A stretch of 64,000 nucleotides of DNA from positions 186,001 through 250,000 of the forward strand of contig NZ_JAPDOD010000001.1 in the NCBI RefSeq assembly GCF_027587205.1, given 5' to 3'. Below are positions 53,540 to 63,470 of this stretch, one piece after another. This DNA is from Solirubrobacter ginsenosidimutans (GTDB lineage: Bacteria; Actinomycetota; Thermoleophilia; Solirubrobacterales; Solirubrobacteraceae). Under the pieces are notes generated by a model. The model ran no database searches and had not been told where the DNA came from. It saw only the letters and a list, made by a program, of their open reading frames with translations. The stretch's first letter is position 1. Each line of letters opens with the position of its first letter. A program made the position numbers and the translations under genes.

Positions 53540-53545
53540 TCCACG

Positions 53546-53947
53546 TCAGGCCATGGCGGCGGGATCGTAGGCGTGTCCAGGTTTGCCGCTCAGCGCCAGT
53601 AGCCGAAGGCCATCGGGGCCCGGCAGAATCTTGCGTCGAGCGGTAGGCCCGACCCGCATGATGTGCGTGTCATCGAGCGGGTACCGGAGGCCGTCGATCT
53701 CCACTTCGGCCGATCCGCGTAGCGCGATGTACACCTCCTCCTGGCCGAGCTGCTGGGCGGGCGGATTGCCAGGGCCCTCTGAAGAGTGATCGTGTGCCGG
53801 ATAGTCAGTCGTTCCGGGCGGCATGTCGATGATCGACATCCCAAACGGTGTGACGTCCAGCTGCGCGCCGGCACGGCGAAACGTGAATCCGTCCAAGAAG
53901 TCGACTGCGGTGAGCTCGTCGATCGCTGCGTGAGAGACGTCAGGCAT
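53546..53947 (-). CDS. Cupin-domain protein
   Basis: A 133-aa protein from ATG 53947. Single cupin barrel: PPGTTDYPAHDHSSEGPGNP gives the first metal-binding box (HxH-like, with Glu nearby), and RKILPGPDGLRLLALSGKPG lies in the second. The Glu-rich strand LGQEEVYIALRGSAEVEIDG and the 'DDTHIMRVGP' strand are characteristic. Probably a small enzyme or a sugar/quorum-sensor-type binding protein; substrate unknown. Cytoplasmic. Confidence 0.8.
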   Translation of the reverse strand: MPDVSHAAIDELTAVDFLDGFTFRRAGAQLDVTPFGMSIIDMPPGTTDYPAHDHSSEGPGNPPAQQLGQEEVYIALRGSAEVEIDGLRYPLDDTHIMRVGPTARRKILPGPDGLRLLALSGKPGHAYDPAAMA

Positions 53948-54085
53948 GGCGTTCGGATTACCCGTCCATACGCCGATCCTGCACGTCGTTGACGAGATCC
54001 TTCGGCGAAGCGACGCGAACGGCGGCTGGGAGGCGCCCGCGTCGGGCGCCTCCCAAGCCAAGCCGAACGGTGATCAGCCGAGTGG

Positions 54086-55432
54086 CTAGAAGCCGTGGTC
54101 GGTGTCGTAGCGGCCGACGGTGTGGCCCAGGTCGGTGCCCACGTCGACGGAGTGGCGGAAGTGGAAGCCGGCGAGGATGCGTGCGACGCCGACGTCGTCG
54201 ACCGCGTCGTGGAGACGGCGGAAGGAGCGTGTCGTGCCCGTGACGCGGCTGTCGAGTGAGAGCCCGACATTGTCGGTGCCGAAGAACGCCTGCAGCGCCG
54301 TGACGACCGCGCTGGTGTGGCAGGCGTGCGCCGCCGGATATTCGGGGTGGTTCGGCGTCGAGCCTAGCGGGCGCCACAACGCGTCCGCGACCGTCAAGGG
54401 ATTGCCGTCCAGGTCAGCCTGCGGGATCGCCTGGTAGGGCCGCCAGGACCAGTAGTGGTACTTCGCGTCGAAGCAGGCGATGATCGCGTCGGCGCCGGAC
54501 ACGTGGGCCATCGCCAGCATGCGGGCGGTCTGCACGAGGTTCAACCCGCGGGCCGCCGCGAGGCGCAGCAGGCCGTCGTTCCACTGCCGGGCGTCGTGGT
54601 CGGTCCAGAACAGCGCCTGGGTCGTCTGGTCCGCGGTTCGGACGCTTGAGACCGCCCCGCCGATCGCCTTCATCTCGTTCACGTCGCGGGCGTACTCGGG
54701 GCTCGCGAGCGCGAAGGGCGGTCCGGGCCGGAACTGCGACGCGCTGCGCAGGACGAGCGGCCGGACCCCGGGGAGGCGCAGGCCGGCAGGTGGTGGCGGG
54801 GTCGTGGCGGGCGGGACGGCCGGGTTCGGTTGCCAGACGCCGATGCCCGGCGCCGGCGGGTTGAGGTCGGAGAGCACCGGGTTGCGCTCCAGCCCGTCGT
54901 TCGCGCGCCACGCGAGCACGGCCGCTGCGATGCGCTTGCCCACCGCGGCCCCAGCCTGCTTGGCGGGGCCGTCCGGCACGGCCGCGAGATACGCGGCGTA
55001 GTCGGCGGCGAGTGTCGCCTGCCCGCCGGGGGCGAGGGCGAGCGTCGGCTGGAGACCGGCGAGGGTGTCGTAGGTGGCTGCCGCGATCGCCGCGGGCGCC
55101 GACGGGCGCCACGAGCGGCGGAAGTGCGCCGACCACGCACCGTGGCGGCCTTCGACGGCCGCCGTCGCGTGGTAGATGGCGACGTGGACGATGCCCATGT
55201 AGACGGCGGCGTCACCCGGGAACTTGTTGCCGAAGTTCTCCGGCCCGGCCGAGGCGGGGACGACGGCGCAGCGCGCCTCGGTGCTCCAGTAGGCGACCGG
55301 GTTCGTCGCGGCCGCGTAGTTGGCGGTGGGCGAGCACTGGGTGGCCGGCGGTGTGGCGGCGACGCTGGGCTCGGCACCGGCCAGGACGGCCGCTCCCACC
55401 AGCGCGGTCAGAACTGCGGATCTCGATTTCAC
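54086..55432 (-). CDS. Vanadium-dependent haloperoxidase / PAP2-type protein, secreted
   Basis: A 448-aa protein from ATG 55432 with signal peptide (residues 1-25, VLTALVGAAVLAGAEPSVAA). All-helical body with the haloperoxidase signatures: WSWRPYQAIPQADLDGNP, STPNHPEYPAAHACHTSAVV (the 'HPEYPSGHA' motif, with Ala for the Ser), and GFHFRHSVDVGTDLG (Arg and the vanadate/phosphate-binding His). The classical Lys upstream is in YHYWSWRP context (AKYHYWSWRP). Extracellular oxidation of halides or acid phosphatase-like activity; the Ser-to-Ala change could alter cofactor binding. It faces the TPR/SARP operon across 109 bp that hold a long hairpin. Confidence 0.85.
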   Translation of the reverse strand: MKSRSAVLTALVGAAVLAGAEPSVAATPPATQCSPTANYAAATNPVAYWSTEARCAVVPASAGPENFGNKFPGDAAVYMGIVHVAIYHATAAVEGRHGAWSAHFRRSWRPSAPAAIAAATYDTLAGLQPTLALAPGGQATLAADYAAYLAAVPDGPAKQAGAAVGKRIAAAVLAWRANDGLERNPVLSDLNPPAPGIGVWQPNPAVPPATTPPPPAGLRLPGVRPLVLRSASQFRPGPPFALASPEYARDVNEMKAIGGAVSSVRTADQTTQALFWTDHDARQWNDGLLRLAAARGLNLVQTARMLAMAHVSGADAIIACFDAKYHYWSWRPYQAIPQADLDGNPLTVADALWRPLGSTPNHPEYPAAHACHTSAVVTALQAFFGTDNVGLSLDSRVTGTTRSFRRLHDAVDDVGVARILAGFHFRHSVDVGTDLGHTVGRYDTDHGF

Positions 55433-55476
55433 AGCCCTCTCCTGTTGTTGGATGTCCGCCCATCAACGCTCATGGC

Positions 55477-55520
55477 GGTCGAAGCTCGGTAGAGGGGCCT
55501 GCCTCTACCGAATCTCGACC
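55477..55520. promoter_or_regulatory. Long bipartite inverted repeat between haloperoxidase and TPR/SARP operon
   Basis: GGTCGA-n4-CGGTAGAGG-n6-CCTCTACCG-n4-TCGACC: a 9-bp inner and 6-bp outer perfect pairing in register. It sits in the divergent promoter region (starts at 55432 and 55542), 22 bp before the TPR ATG. Operator or attenuator-like structure. Confidence 0.55.
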
Positions 55521-55541
55521 GGCGGGCGCCACCGTTCGGGG

Positions 55542-55877
55542 ATGAGCGCCGGGGAGCTCGAGGCAGCGGCGGACCGCGGCGCGCTTGCGGCGATCCTCGA
55601 GGCGCGCGGACGCGATCGCGAAGCGTGGGAGGTCCTCGGCGAGGTCCTGGCGACGCTCGAGCGGGTGCTCGGCCCGGACCACTACGACGTCGCGGGGGTC
55701 CTCGACCGGCTGGCGTCGATCGCGGATCGCCGCGGTGACCGAGTGGCTGCCGCCGAGCTGCTCATCCGCTCGCTGACGATCCGACGGCGGGTGCTCGGGG
55801 CCGAGCACGCCGAGGTGCGGCGCACGGCCGCCGCGCTGGCGCGGACGCGCCCGGAGTGCGAGGATCGCGACGGGTAG
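55542..55877 (+). CDS. Short TPR protein upstream of the SARP gene
   Basis: A 111-aa protein from ATG 55542. Two and a half TPR_12-type repeats: AILEARGRDREAWEVLGEVL with LGPDHYDVAGVLDRLASIAD, and LLIRSLTIRRRVLGAEHAEV. The spacing and turn sequences match the 308-aa TPR protein at 47841 (for example AALAAILDALGRHDEAAELL). It ends 4 bp before the SARP ATG, so the two are co-transcribed. Probably an adaptor or small-ligand partner of the SARP/WD40 regulator. Confidence 0.75.
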   Translation: MSAGELEAAADRGALAAILEARGRDREAWEVLGEVLATLERVLGPDHYDVAGVLDRLASIADRRGDRVAAAELLIRSLTIRRRVLGAEHAEVRRTAAALARTRPECEDRDG

Positions 55878-55881
55878 CCAC

Positions 55882-58800
55882 ATGCACGTCAATCTCCTTG
55901 GGCCGGTCGAGGCCGTCAGCGATGACGGCGCGATCGGCCTCGGCGGCGTCAAGCAGCGTGCCGTGCTCGCGATGCTGGCGCTGCAGACCGGATCGACGGT
56001 CAGCGCGGACCGGCTGATCGACGGCCTCTGGGGCGACCACCCGCCGGCCTCGGCGCTCAAGCTCGTCCAGCTGTACGTCTCCCATCTGCGTAAGGCGTTC
56101 GGCGAAGAGGACGTGATCGCCACGCACGGCCGCGGCTACGAGCTGCGTCTCGCCCGCCAGGACGTGGACGCCGGACGGTTCGAACGGCTGCTCGCGCAGG
56201 GCGCCGCCCGCGAGGCGCTGCGCCTGTGGCGCGGCTCACCGCTCGCCGACGTGGCGGGCGAGCCGTTCGCGGCACCCGAGATCCGCAGGCTCCAAGAGCT
56301 CCACACCGCGGCACTCGAGGTCGCGATCGACCAGGACCTCGACGCCGGCCGCCATCGCGAGGTGCTGCCGGAGATCGATGGACTGCTCGCGGCGGAGCCG
56401 CTGCGAGAGCCGCTCCACGCCCGCCGCATGCTCGCCCTCTATCGCTGCGGCCGCCAGGCCGACGCGCTCGAGGCCTACCGCGAGGTGCGGCGCGCGCTGA
56501 TCGAGGAGATCGGGGTGGAGCCCGGGCCGGCGCTGCGCGCGCTCCACGAGTCCATCCTGCGCCAGGACCCCGCCCTGGACCCGCCGGTTGACGGCTCCCG
56601 CCGCACTCCGCTGTTCGGCCGCGAGCAGGAGCTCGAGCGTCTGCGGGCGCTCTGGCGCCGGGTGCGCGACGGCTCCGCCGCGACCGCGCTGATCAGCGGG
56701 GAGCCGGGGATCGGCAAGACGCGGCTGGCGCTGGCCCTGGCCGACGACGTCCGTCGCGAGGGCGGCGACGTCAGCTGGGGGGACCTCCAGGCGCTGGCAC
56801 CGGGACGGCCCAGCCTGCTCGTGCTCGATGGCGCCGGCGTGGCGCCGCAGCGCGTTCCCTCGGTGCTGGTGCTCATGACCATCGTCGAGCCGGACGGGAT
56901 CGTGGCCGACGAGCGCGTCGCGCTCGGCGCGCTGGGGCCCGACGAGGCCGCGCGGCTCGCCCGCTTCGACGCCGGAGACGATGAGCCGGTCGGCCGCATC
57001 GTGGACGCGAGCCGGTGCGTGCCCGGCCTGATCCGCGAGGCGGCGCGGGACTGGGCCCGCGCGCAGGCGATGGCGCGCGTCGCGGACGCCGCCGCCCGTA
57101 CCTCGGCCGACCGCGCGCAGTTGCAACTCGCCGAGGGCGATCTGACGCTGCGGGTCGTGGAGTTTCAAGGGATCCGCGAACCCGCCTCCGCGACACCCGG
57201 CGCGTGCCCGTACAAGGGCCTCGAGACCTTCGACGTCGAGGACGCCGCCGTGTTCTTCGGTCGCGAGCGGCTGGTGGCCGAGCTGGTGGCGCGCTTGCCC
57301 GGCGCGCGTTTGCTGGGCATCGTCGGACCATCGGGGAGCGGTAAGTCGTCGGCGATGCGCGCCGGGCTGCTCGCCGCGATCGGCGCGGGCGTGCTGCCGG
57401 GCAGCGAGACCTGGGCGCAAGCGGTGATCCGCCCCGGCGAGCGCCCGACGCTCCCGGAGCCCCCGGCGGGTTGGGCGGTGCTGGCCGTCGACCAGTTCGA
57501 GGAGCTCTTCACCGTCTGCCGCGACGAGGGCGAGCGCGCGGCGTTCGTCGCCGCCCTCCTCGACCGCGCGCGCCACGACACGATCGTCATCGTCGCCGTG
57601 CGGGCCGACTTCTACGGCGCGTGCGCCCGCTATCCCGAGCTCTCCCGCCTGCTCGGCGCCAACCACGTGCTGGTGGGCCCGATGCAGCGCCACGAGCTGC
57701 GGCGAGCGGTCGAGCTGCCCGCCGGCCACGCCGGCGTCGCGATCGAGCCCGGGCTCGCGGACAACCTGGTCGCCGACGTCGAGCAGGAGCCGGGTGCGCT
57801 GCCGCTGCTGTCGACGGCGTTGTTCGCGCTCTGGGACGAGGGGCTGACGCTGGACGCGTACGAGCGCACGGGCGGCGTCCGCGGCGCGGTGGCGCGCCTG
57901 GCCGAGGCCGCCTACGCGCGGCTCGACGACGGCGGTCGCGCCGAGGCGCGCCGCATCCTGCTGCGGCTCGCCGGTGACGGCGACGTGCGCACGCGCGTGC
58001 CGCTCGCGGAGTTGGGCGACGGCGCGGTCCTGTCCGCACTCGCGCGCGATCGCCTCGTCACCGTCGGAGAAGGCGAGGCCGAGGTCGCCCACGAGGCGCT
58101 GCTGCGTGAGTGGCCCCGGCTGGTGAGCTGGCTGGAGGAGGACGCCGAGGGACGGCGGCTGCATCGGCACCTCACCCAGGCCGCGCGCGACTGGAACGGA
58201 GACCCGAGCGAGCTCTACCGCGGGCCGCGGCTCGCGGCGGCGCTGGAGTGGGCCGACGCCCACGGATCCGACCTCACCGCCCGCGAGCGGAGCTTTCTCG
58301 CCGCCGGGCGCGCCGCCGGCGAGCAGGCGCAGCGCCGCCTGCGGCTCGTGCTCGGCGGCGTGGCCACGCTCCTGGTGCTCGCGGTCATCGCCGGCGCGAT
58401 CGCGATCAATCAGCGGGGCCACGCCCGCGAGGCGGCGGTGGCCGCCGACGCACAGCGCGTCGGCGCCCAGGCGCTCACCGCGGGCGACCTCGACCGCGAA
58501 CTGCTGCTCGCTCGCCAGGGCGTGGCGCTGGACGACTCGCTGCAGACACGCGGGAACCTGCTCGCCGCCCTGCTCAAGAGCCCGGCGGCGATCGGCGTGT
58601 TGCGCGGCGACGGGGACGGGCTGATCAGCCTCGATCTCAGTCCCGACGAGCGCACGCTGGCGTTCATCGACATCGACGGCACGGTGACCTTCGTCGACCG
58701 GCGCACGCACCGGCGGGCGGCGCCGCCGGCCGCCGTCGGCGGCCAGGAACCCTGCCTCATCGTCGCGCAGGTCAGGCTCGACCACCTGCGCTTCAGCCCC

Positions 58801-60534
58801 GACGGCTCACGGCTCGCCGTCGGCGGGTGCTCTCCGGTCATCCTCGATGCTCGCACCCATCGCGTGCTCGCTCGGCTGCGGGTCCCCGACGAATTCATCT
58901 ACACGCTGCGCTTCTCGCCCGACGGGCGCACGCTGTTCGCTGCCGTCGGGCGCCCGCTGAAGGGCGACACGGCGCTCGTGCGCTTCGACGCGCGCAGCGG
59001 CCGACCGCTCGGCCCGGAGCGGTCCGCCGGCGAGGGCCTCGGGTCGTTCATGCTCACGCGTGACGGACGGCGGGTCGTGACGAGCTTCGAGGGCGCGACG
59101 GTGATCCGCGACGCGGGGACCCTGCGCCCGCTGCGAAGCCTGCCGGTCGGCGCAGAGACGGCGGCCCTGAGCCCGGACGGTCACACCGTGCTGCTCGGAG
59201 GCAGCGACGGCTCCGTGCGCTTCCTCGACCTCGTCAGCGGCAAGGTGCGCACCGGCTCCGGACGCCATGAAGGCGCAGTGGTGAAGGCCACGTTCAACGC
59301 CGACGGCGCCTCCGCGATCACGGCCGGCCAGGACGACCGCGTGATCGTCTGGGACGTCAAGCGGGCGGAGGCCGGCGAGACGCTGGAAGGCCACGGCGGC
59401 CAGGTCACCGGCCTGGCGATCAGCCACGACAACCAGACGCTCTACAGCTCCGCCCTCGACGGCAAGGTCCTGATCTGGGATCTCGCGGGCACCCGCCGGC
59501 TCGGCCGCCCGTTCGGCCTCGGCACCGGCGGCGCGACGCTGCGCTACGCGCTGAGCCCCGACGGCCGCGTCCTCGCCGCCGGACACGCCGACGGCACCGT
59601 CACCCTGATCGACGCCCGGACGCTGACACCGCTCTCCGGTCCCGTCCGTGTGCTCCGCGACGGACCGGTGGGCGGCATGGGGTTCGTTCCGCATAGCCGG
59701 CTGCTCGTCGTCGGAGACAGCACAGGCTTCGTCACCCTCCTCGACAGCGAGCGCCGGCAAGTGATCTGGCGCCGTCGCGCCGGCGACGCCCCGATCTTCA
59801 CGCCCGGCTTCAGCGCCGACGGACGCCTCTTGGCCACGGCCAGCGACGACTTCAACGACCGCGAGGACGGCGTCGTGCGCCTGTGGGCGCTGCCCTCAGG
59901 CCGCGAGATCGGTGGCCCGCTGAAGTACCCGTCGGTCGAGGACGTGTCGCTCAGCCCCGACGGGCGCACGCTGGCCATTACCGCGGGGATCGATCGCAAG
60001 GACCTCGACAAGGGGGATGTCGAGATCGTCGACGCGGGCACGCACCGGCGCCGCGCCTCGCTCCCGGAGACCGAGACCGTGACGGATCTCGCACGCTTCA
60101 CCCCCGACGGGCGCTTCATCGTGGCTGGAAGCTGGAAAGGCTGGGCAAGGTTGTGGTCCACCAAGACCTTCAAGCCGGCCACCCGCCCGTTCGTCGGGCA
60201 CGCCGGACGCGTGGAATGGGAGTCGATCAGCCCCGACGGCCGCACGCTCGCCACCGGCGGCCCGGAGGGCGCCATCCGGCTCTGGGACCTGCCCACCCAA
60301 CGGCCGCTCGGCGCCCCGCTCCCCGCGCTGCCCAACCACGAGGCGGTTCCGCAATTCACGCCCGACGGCAACTACCTGTTCGCCATCACCGACGCCGGAA
60401 GGGCCTACCGCTGGGACATGCGCGGCGCTTCATGGGCGCAACATGCCTGTGACGTCGCCGGCCGCACGCTCACCCGGACCGAGTGGAACGCCGCACTGCC
60501 CGACCGCGCTTACGCACCGGCCTGCGCCCACTGA
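55882..60534 (+). CDS. SARP/BTAD - ATPase - STAND NTPase - WD40 giant regulator
   Basis: A 1550-aa protein from ATG 55882. The same architecture as the 1627-aa protein at 22329: winged helix plus BTAD (about 1-235; LLGPVEAVSDDGAIGLGGVK, LWGDHPPASALKLVQLYVSH), first ATPase (about 245-430; SGEPGIGKT, residues near 271), nSTAND NTPase (about 440-800; CPYKGLETFDVEDAAVFFGR, GPSGSGKSS near 482), one transmembrane helix (about 820-843; LVLGGVATLLVLAVIAGAIA), then WD40 blades with 'FSPDGRTLFAAVG'-type strands to the end (about 906-1530). Preceded 4 bp upstream by a TPR gene, which its paralogue lacks. Likely a membrane-linked transcriptional sensor. Confidence 0.9.
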   Translation: MHVNLLGPVEAVSDDGAIGLGGVKQRAVLAMLALQTGSTVSADRLIDGLWGDHPPASALKLVQLYVSHLRKAFGEEDVIATHGRGYELRLARQDVDAGRFERLLAQGAAREALRLWRGSPLADVAGEPFAAPEIRRLQELHTAALEVAIDQDLDAGRHREVLPEIDGLLAAEPLREPLHARRMLALYRCGRQADALEAYREVRRALIEEIGVEPGPALRALHESILRQDPALDPPVDGSRRTPLFGREQELERLRALWRRVRDGSAATALISGEPGIGKTRLALALADDVRREGGDVSWGDLQALAPGRPSLLVLDGAGVAPQRVPSVLVLMTIVEPDGIVADERVALGALGPDEAARLARFDAGDDEPVGRIVDASRCVPGLIREAARDWARAQAMARVADAAARTSADRAQLQLAEGDLTLRVVEFQGIREPASATPGACPYKGLETFDVEDAAVFFGRERLVAELVARLPGARLLGIVGPSGSGKSSAMRAGLLAAIGAGVLPGSETWAQAVIRPGERPTLPEPPAGWAVLAVDQFEELFTVCRDEGERAAFVAALLDRARHDTIVIVAVRADFYGACARYPELSRLLGANHVLVGPMQRHELRRAVELPAGHAGVAIEPGLADNLVADVEQEPGALPLLSTALFALWDEGLTLDAYERTGGVRGAVARLAEAAYARLDDGGRAEARRILLRLAGDGDVRTRVPLAELGDGAVLSALARDRLVTVGEGEAEVAHEALLREWPRLVSWLEEDAEGRRLHRHLTQAARDWNGDPSELYRGPRLAAALEWADAHGSDLTARERSFLAAGRAAGEQAQRRLRLVLGGVATLLVLAVIAGAIAINQRGHAREAAVAADAQRVGAQALTAGDLDRELLLARQGVALDDSLQTRGNLLAALLKSPAAIGVLRGDGDGLISLDLSPDERTLAFIDIDGTVTFVDRRTHRRAAPPAAVGGQEPCLIVAQVRLDHLRFSPDGSRLAVGGCSPVILDARTHRVLARLRVPDEFIYTLRFSPDGRTLFAAVGRPLKGDTALVRFDARSGRPLGPERSAGEGLGSFMLTRDGRRVVTSFEGATVIRDAGTLRPLRSLPVGAETAALSPDGHTVLLGGSDGSVRFLDLVSGKVRTGSGRHEGAVVKATFNADGASAITAGQDDRVIVWDVKRAEAGETLEGHGGQVTGLAISHDNQTLYSSALDGKVLIWDLAGTRRLGRPFGLGTGGATLRYALSPDGRVLAAGHADGTVTLIDARTLTPLSGPVRVLRDGPVGGMGFVPHSRLLVVGDSTGFVTLLDSERRQVIWRRRAGDAPIFTPGFSADGRLLATASDDFNDREDGVVRLWALPSGREIGGPLKYPSVEDVSLSPDGRTLAITAGIDRKDLDKGDVEIVDAGTHRRRASLPETETVTDLARFTPDGRFIVAGSWKGWARLWSTKTFKPATRPFVGHAGRVEWESISPDGRTLATGGPEGAIRLWDLPTQRPLGAPLPALPNHEAVPQFTPDGNYLFAITDAGRAYRWDMRGASWAQHACDVAGRTLTRTEWNAALPDRAYAPACAH

Positions 60535-60689
60535 GCGACCCTCACATGCGGTGCGCGAGGGGGCGTAGTGTCTCCGTGTCCGGGAGTTCATCGGACCATG
60601 CGACGATCACGACCCCGGCCCGCACCATTTCCTCGTACAACGCGTCGCCCGGCGGCGCCGTCGGCGCGCGCGGAGCGACGGGATCCGCG

Positions 60690-63470
60690 ATGACGGCGGA
60701 GAGCCATTTCCGCGGACCAGGCGGCCGTCCACGCCTGCGAGGCCGGGCGAAGGAATGCGCGCTGCTGGATGACCTGGTCGCGGCGATCGGGCGCGGTGAG
60801 AGCCGGTCGCTGGTGCTGCGGGGAGAGGCCGGGATCGGCAAGACGGCGCTGCTGGAATACCTGATCGCGGCGGCGCCGGATGCGACCGTCGTCCGGGCGG
60901 TGGGGGTCCAGTCGGATATGGAGCTGGCCTTCGCCAGCCTGCATCAGTTGTGCGGGCCGCTGCTCCACCGCCTCCAAGGGCTTCCGGCGCCGCAGCGAGA
61001 GGCCATGGAGATCGTGTTCGGGCTCACCGCCGGCGAAGCCCCGGATCGGTTCTTCGTCGGGTTGGCGGTGCTGAGTCTGTTCTCGGAGGTGGCCGAGAAG
61101 CGTCCGCTGCTGTGTGTGGTCGATGACGCGCAGTGGTTGGATCAGGCGTCGGCGCTGACCTTGGCGTTTGTCGCACGTCGCCTGCTGGCGGAGCCGGTGG
61201 CGATCGTGTTCGCCGCACGCGAGCCTGGCGAGGAGCTTCTCCACGTGTCCGAGTTGGTGGTCGATGGCGTCCGGAATAGGGATGCCCGCGCGCTGCTGAA
61301 CTCGGCGGTGCGGTTCAAACTGGACGAGCGAGTCCGAGACCGGATCATCGCGGAGACACGCGGGAATCCGCTGGCGCTGCTCGAGCTCCCGCGGGGCTTG
61401 ACGGCGAGGCAGCTTGCGGGCGGCTTCGGCCTCGTGGAGGCGCAGGGGCTTGCGGGGCGGATCGAGGAAAGCTTCGTTCGCCGGGTGGAGACGCTCTCCG
61501 ACGCAGCACGCTGTCTGCTGCTGGTCGCGGCGGCCGAGCCGGTCGGCGATCCGCTGTTGCTGCTGGCTGCGTCCGAGCGACTCGGGATCGCGGTTTCGGC
61601 GGTGGACGCGGAGACGGACGGGTTGCTCGCGTTCGGAGAGCGCGTGACCTTCCGGCATCCGCTGGTGCGCTCCGCCGTCTACCGGACAGCGACCAGAGAG
61701 CAACGCCAGCAGGTCCATCTGGCCCTGGCGGAGGCGACCGACCGCAGCGTCGACCCCGACCGTCGCGCGTGGCATCTGGCCACCGCCGCAACGGGGCCCA
61801 GCGAGGCGGTCGCCGCGGCGCTCGAGCAGTCCGCCAGCCGCGCGCAGGCGCGCGGCGGCCTGGCCGCGGCAGCGGCGTTCCTGCATCGCTCCGTCGTTCT
61901 GTCCGGGGACCCGAAGCAGCGGGTGCGGCGTGCGCTTGCCGCTGCCCAAGCGAGCTTGCATGCCGGTATCTACGAGAGTGGGCTCGAGCTTCTGGCGTTG
62001 GCGGAGGCCTCGGCGCCGGACGATTTGCAGCGGGCGCAGGTGGAATGGCTCCGCGGCCAGATCGCATTCGCATCGAGCATGGGAAGCGCAGCGCCGCCGC
62101 TGCTCTTGGACGCAGCCCAACGCCTCGAGGGACTGGACCCCGAGCTTGCGCGCGAGACCTACCTCGACGCGTGGGGAGCTTCGTTCTTCGCCGGTCGCTT
62201 CGCCTCCGCCGGCAGCCTGGTCGACGTATGCCGTGCCGCCAAATCGGCTCCGCGGCCGACGGGCCCGCTCCGTCCATCCGACCTGCTGCTCGATGGCCTC
62301 GCCACCATCGTCACGGACGGACTCGTGGCGGCCGCGCCACTGCTCAGGCGGACGGCGGTCGTATTCGCGGACCAAGCGTCACTCGCCCAGGAGAACTTCC
62401 GCTGGGGCTGGCTGACGACCAACCCGTGCAGTCTCGTCTGGGATGAGGACAGCTGGCATGCCATCAGCGCGCGCAACCTCAAGGAGGCCCGCGACGCCGG
62501 CGCGCTGGCCCGTCTGCCGATCGACCTGGCCGACTGGGGCATCTTCTGCGCGTGGTGCGGCGACTTCAGCGGTGCCGCCGCCGCGATCGCCGAGACCGAA
62601 GCGATCATCACGGCGACCGGGACCTACATCGCACCCTATGCCCAGCTGTTGCTCTCCGCGCTCCGCGGCCAAAGCGACGCCTTGCCGCTGGTCGAGTCCA
62701 CGATCCGGAACGCCGAAACAGGCGGTCAGGGGCTCAGCGTCACGTGGGCTCAATGGACGAGCGCGATCCTGTTCAACGGACTCGGCCGCTATGACGAGGC
62801 GCTCGCCGCGGCCCGGCGACCGGCCGAAGGCACGCCGCAGCTCCAGCACTCCTGGTGGGCATCGATCGAGCTGATCGAAGCGGCGACCCACGTCGGGCGG
62901 CCCGATCTCGCGATCGGTGCGCTCGAGCGCGTGCTGGCCGCCACCGCGCCCGCCGACACCGACTACGGCCTGGGCATGCGCGCGCGCTGCCGGGCCCTGT
63001 TGAGCGAAGGTGAGGATGCCGACCGGCTGCATCGTGAGGCGATCGAACGACTGGCAAGGACCCGGCGGCGTCCTGAACTCGCCCGGGCCCATCTGCTCTA
63101 CGGGGAGTGGTTGCGCCGCGAGAATCGCCGGCGCGATGCCCGCGTCCAACTTCGCGCCGCCCACGACCGGTTCGCGTCGATCGGGATGGAGGGATTCGGC
63201 GAGCGGGCCAGGGGTGAGCTGCTGGCGACGGGGGAGAAGGTGCGCAAGCGAACGGTCGCGACGCGCGACGTTCTCACCGCCCAGGAGCGGCAGGTCGCGC
63301 GTCTGGCCCGGGAGGGCCTGTCGAACCCGGACATCGGCGCGCGGCTCTTCCTCAGCCCGCGCACCGTGGAGTGGCATCTGCGCAACGCGTTCATGAAGCT
63401 CGGGATCCACTCGCGCCGGGAGCTGACCGACGTGCTGTCGAGCACTGGGTCAGAGCTGATCACCGCCTGA
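60690..63470 (+). CDS. LuxR-family regulator with AAA ATPase and TPR-like domains (LAL-type)
   Basis: A 926-aa protein from ATG 60690; codons upstream in this frame are not protein-like. P-loop near residues 48-55 (GEAGIGKT) after the usual 'LRGRAKECALLDDLVAAIGR' lead. Walker B-like region at about 150 (CVVDDAQWLDQASAL). Long TPR-like helical middle (about 420-820; the AHLLYGEWLRRENRRR motif recurs in the fragment at 17030-17140). C-terminal LuxR HTH at about 855-915 (LTAQERQVARLAREGLSNPD, SPRTVEWHLRNAFMKLGI). This is the LAL/MalT-type of large ATP-dependent activator. Target unknown; the next gene encodes an epoxide hydrolase. Confidence 0.9.
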   Translation: MTAESHFRGPGGRPRLRGRAKECALLDDLVAAIGRGESRSLVLRGEAGIGKTALLEYLIAAAPDATVVRAVGVQSDMELAFASLHQLCGPLLHRLQGLPAPQREAMEIVFGLTAGEAPDRFFVGLAVLSLFSEVAEKRPLLCVVDDAQWLDQASALTLAFVARRLLAEPVAIVFAAREPGEELLHVSELVVDGVRNRDARALLNSAVRFKLDERVRDRIIAETRGNPLALLELPRGLTARQLAGGFGLVEAQGLAGRIEESFVRRVETLSDAARCLLLVAAAEPVGDPLLLLAASERLGIAVSAVDAETDGLLAFGERVTFRHPLVRSAVYRTATREQRQQVHLALAEATDRSVDPDRRAWHLATAATGPSEAVAAALEQSASRAQARGGLAAAAAFLHRSVVLSGDPKQRVRRALAAAQASLHAGIYESGLELLALAEASAPDDLQRAQVEWLRGQIAFASSMGSAAPPLLLDAAQRLEGLDPELARETYLDAWGASFFAGRFASAGSLVDVCRAAKSAPRPTGPLRPSDLLLDGLATIVTDGLVAAAPLLRRTAVVFADQASLAQENFRWGWLTTNPCSLVWDEDSWHAISARNLKEARDAGALARLPIDLADWGIFCAWCGDFSGAAAAIAETEAIITATGTYIAPYAQLLLSALRGQSDALPLVESTIRNAETGGQGLSVTWAQWTSAILFNGLGRYDEALAAARRPAEGTPQLQHSWWASIELIEAATHVGRPDLAIGALERVLAATAPADTDYGLGMRARCRALLSEGEDADRLHREAIERLARTRRRPELARAHLLYGEWLRRENRRRDARVQLRAAHDRFASIGMEGFGERARGELLATGEKVRKRTVATRDVLTAQERQVARLAREGLSNPDIGARLFLSPRTVEWHLRNAFMKLGIHSRRELTDVLSSTGSELITA

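Noticed and set aside
56236..58785. 849-codon open frame opposite the 1550-aa regulator
   Set aside because: Antisense shadow with low-complexity composition and no recognisable motif.
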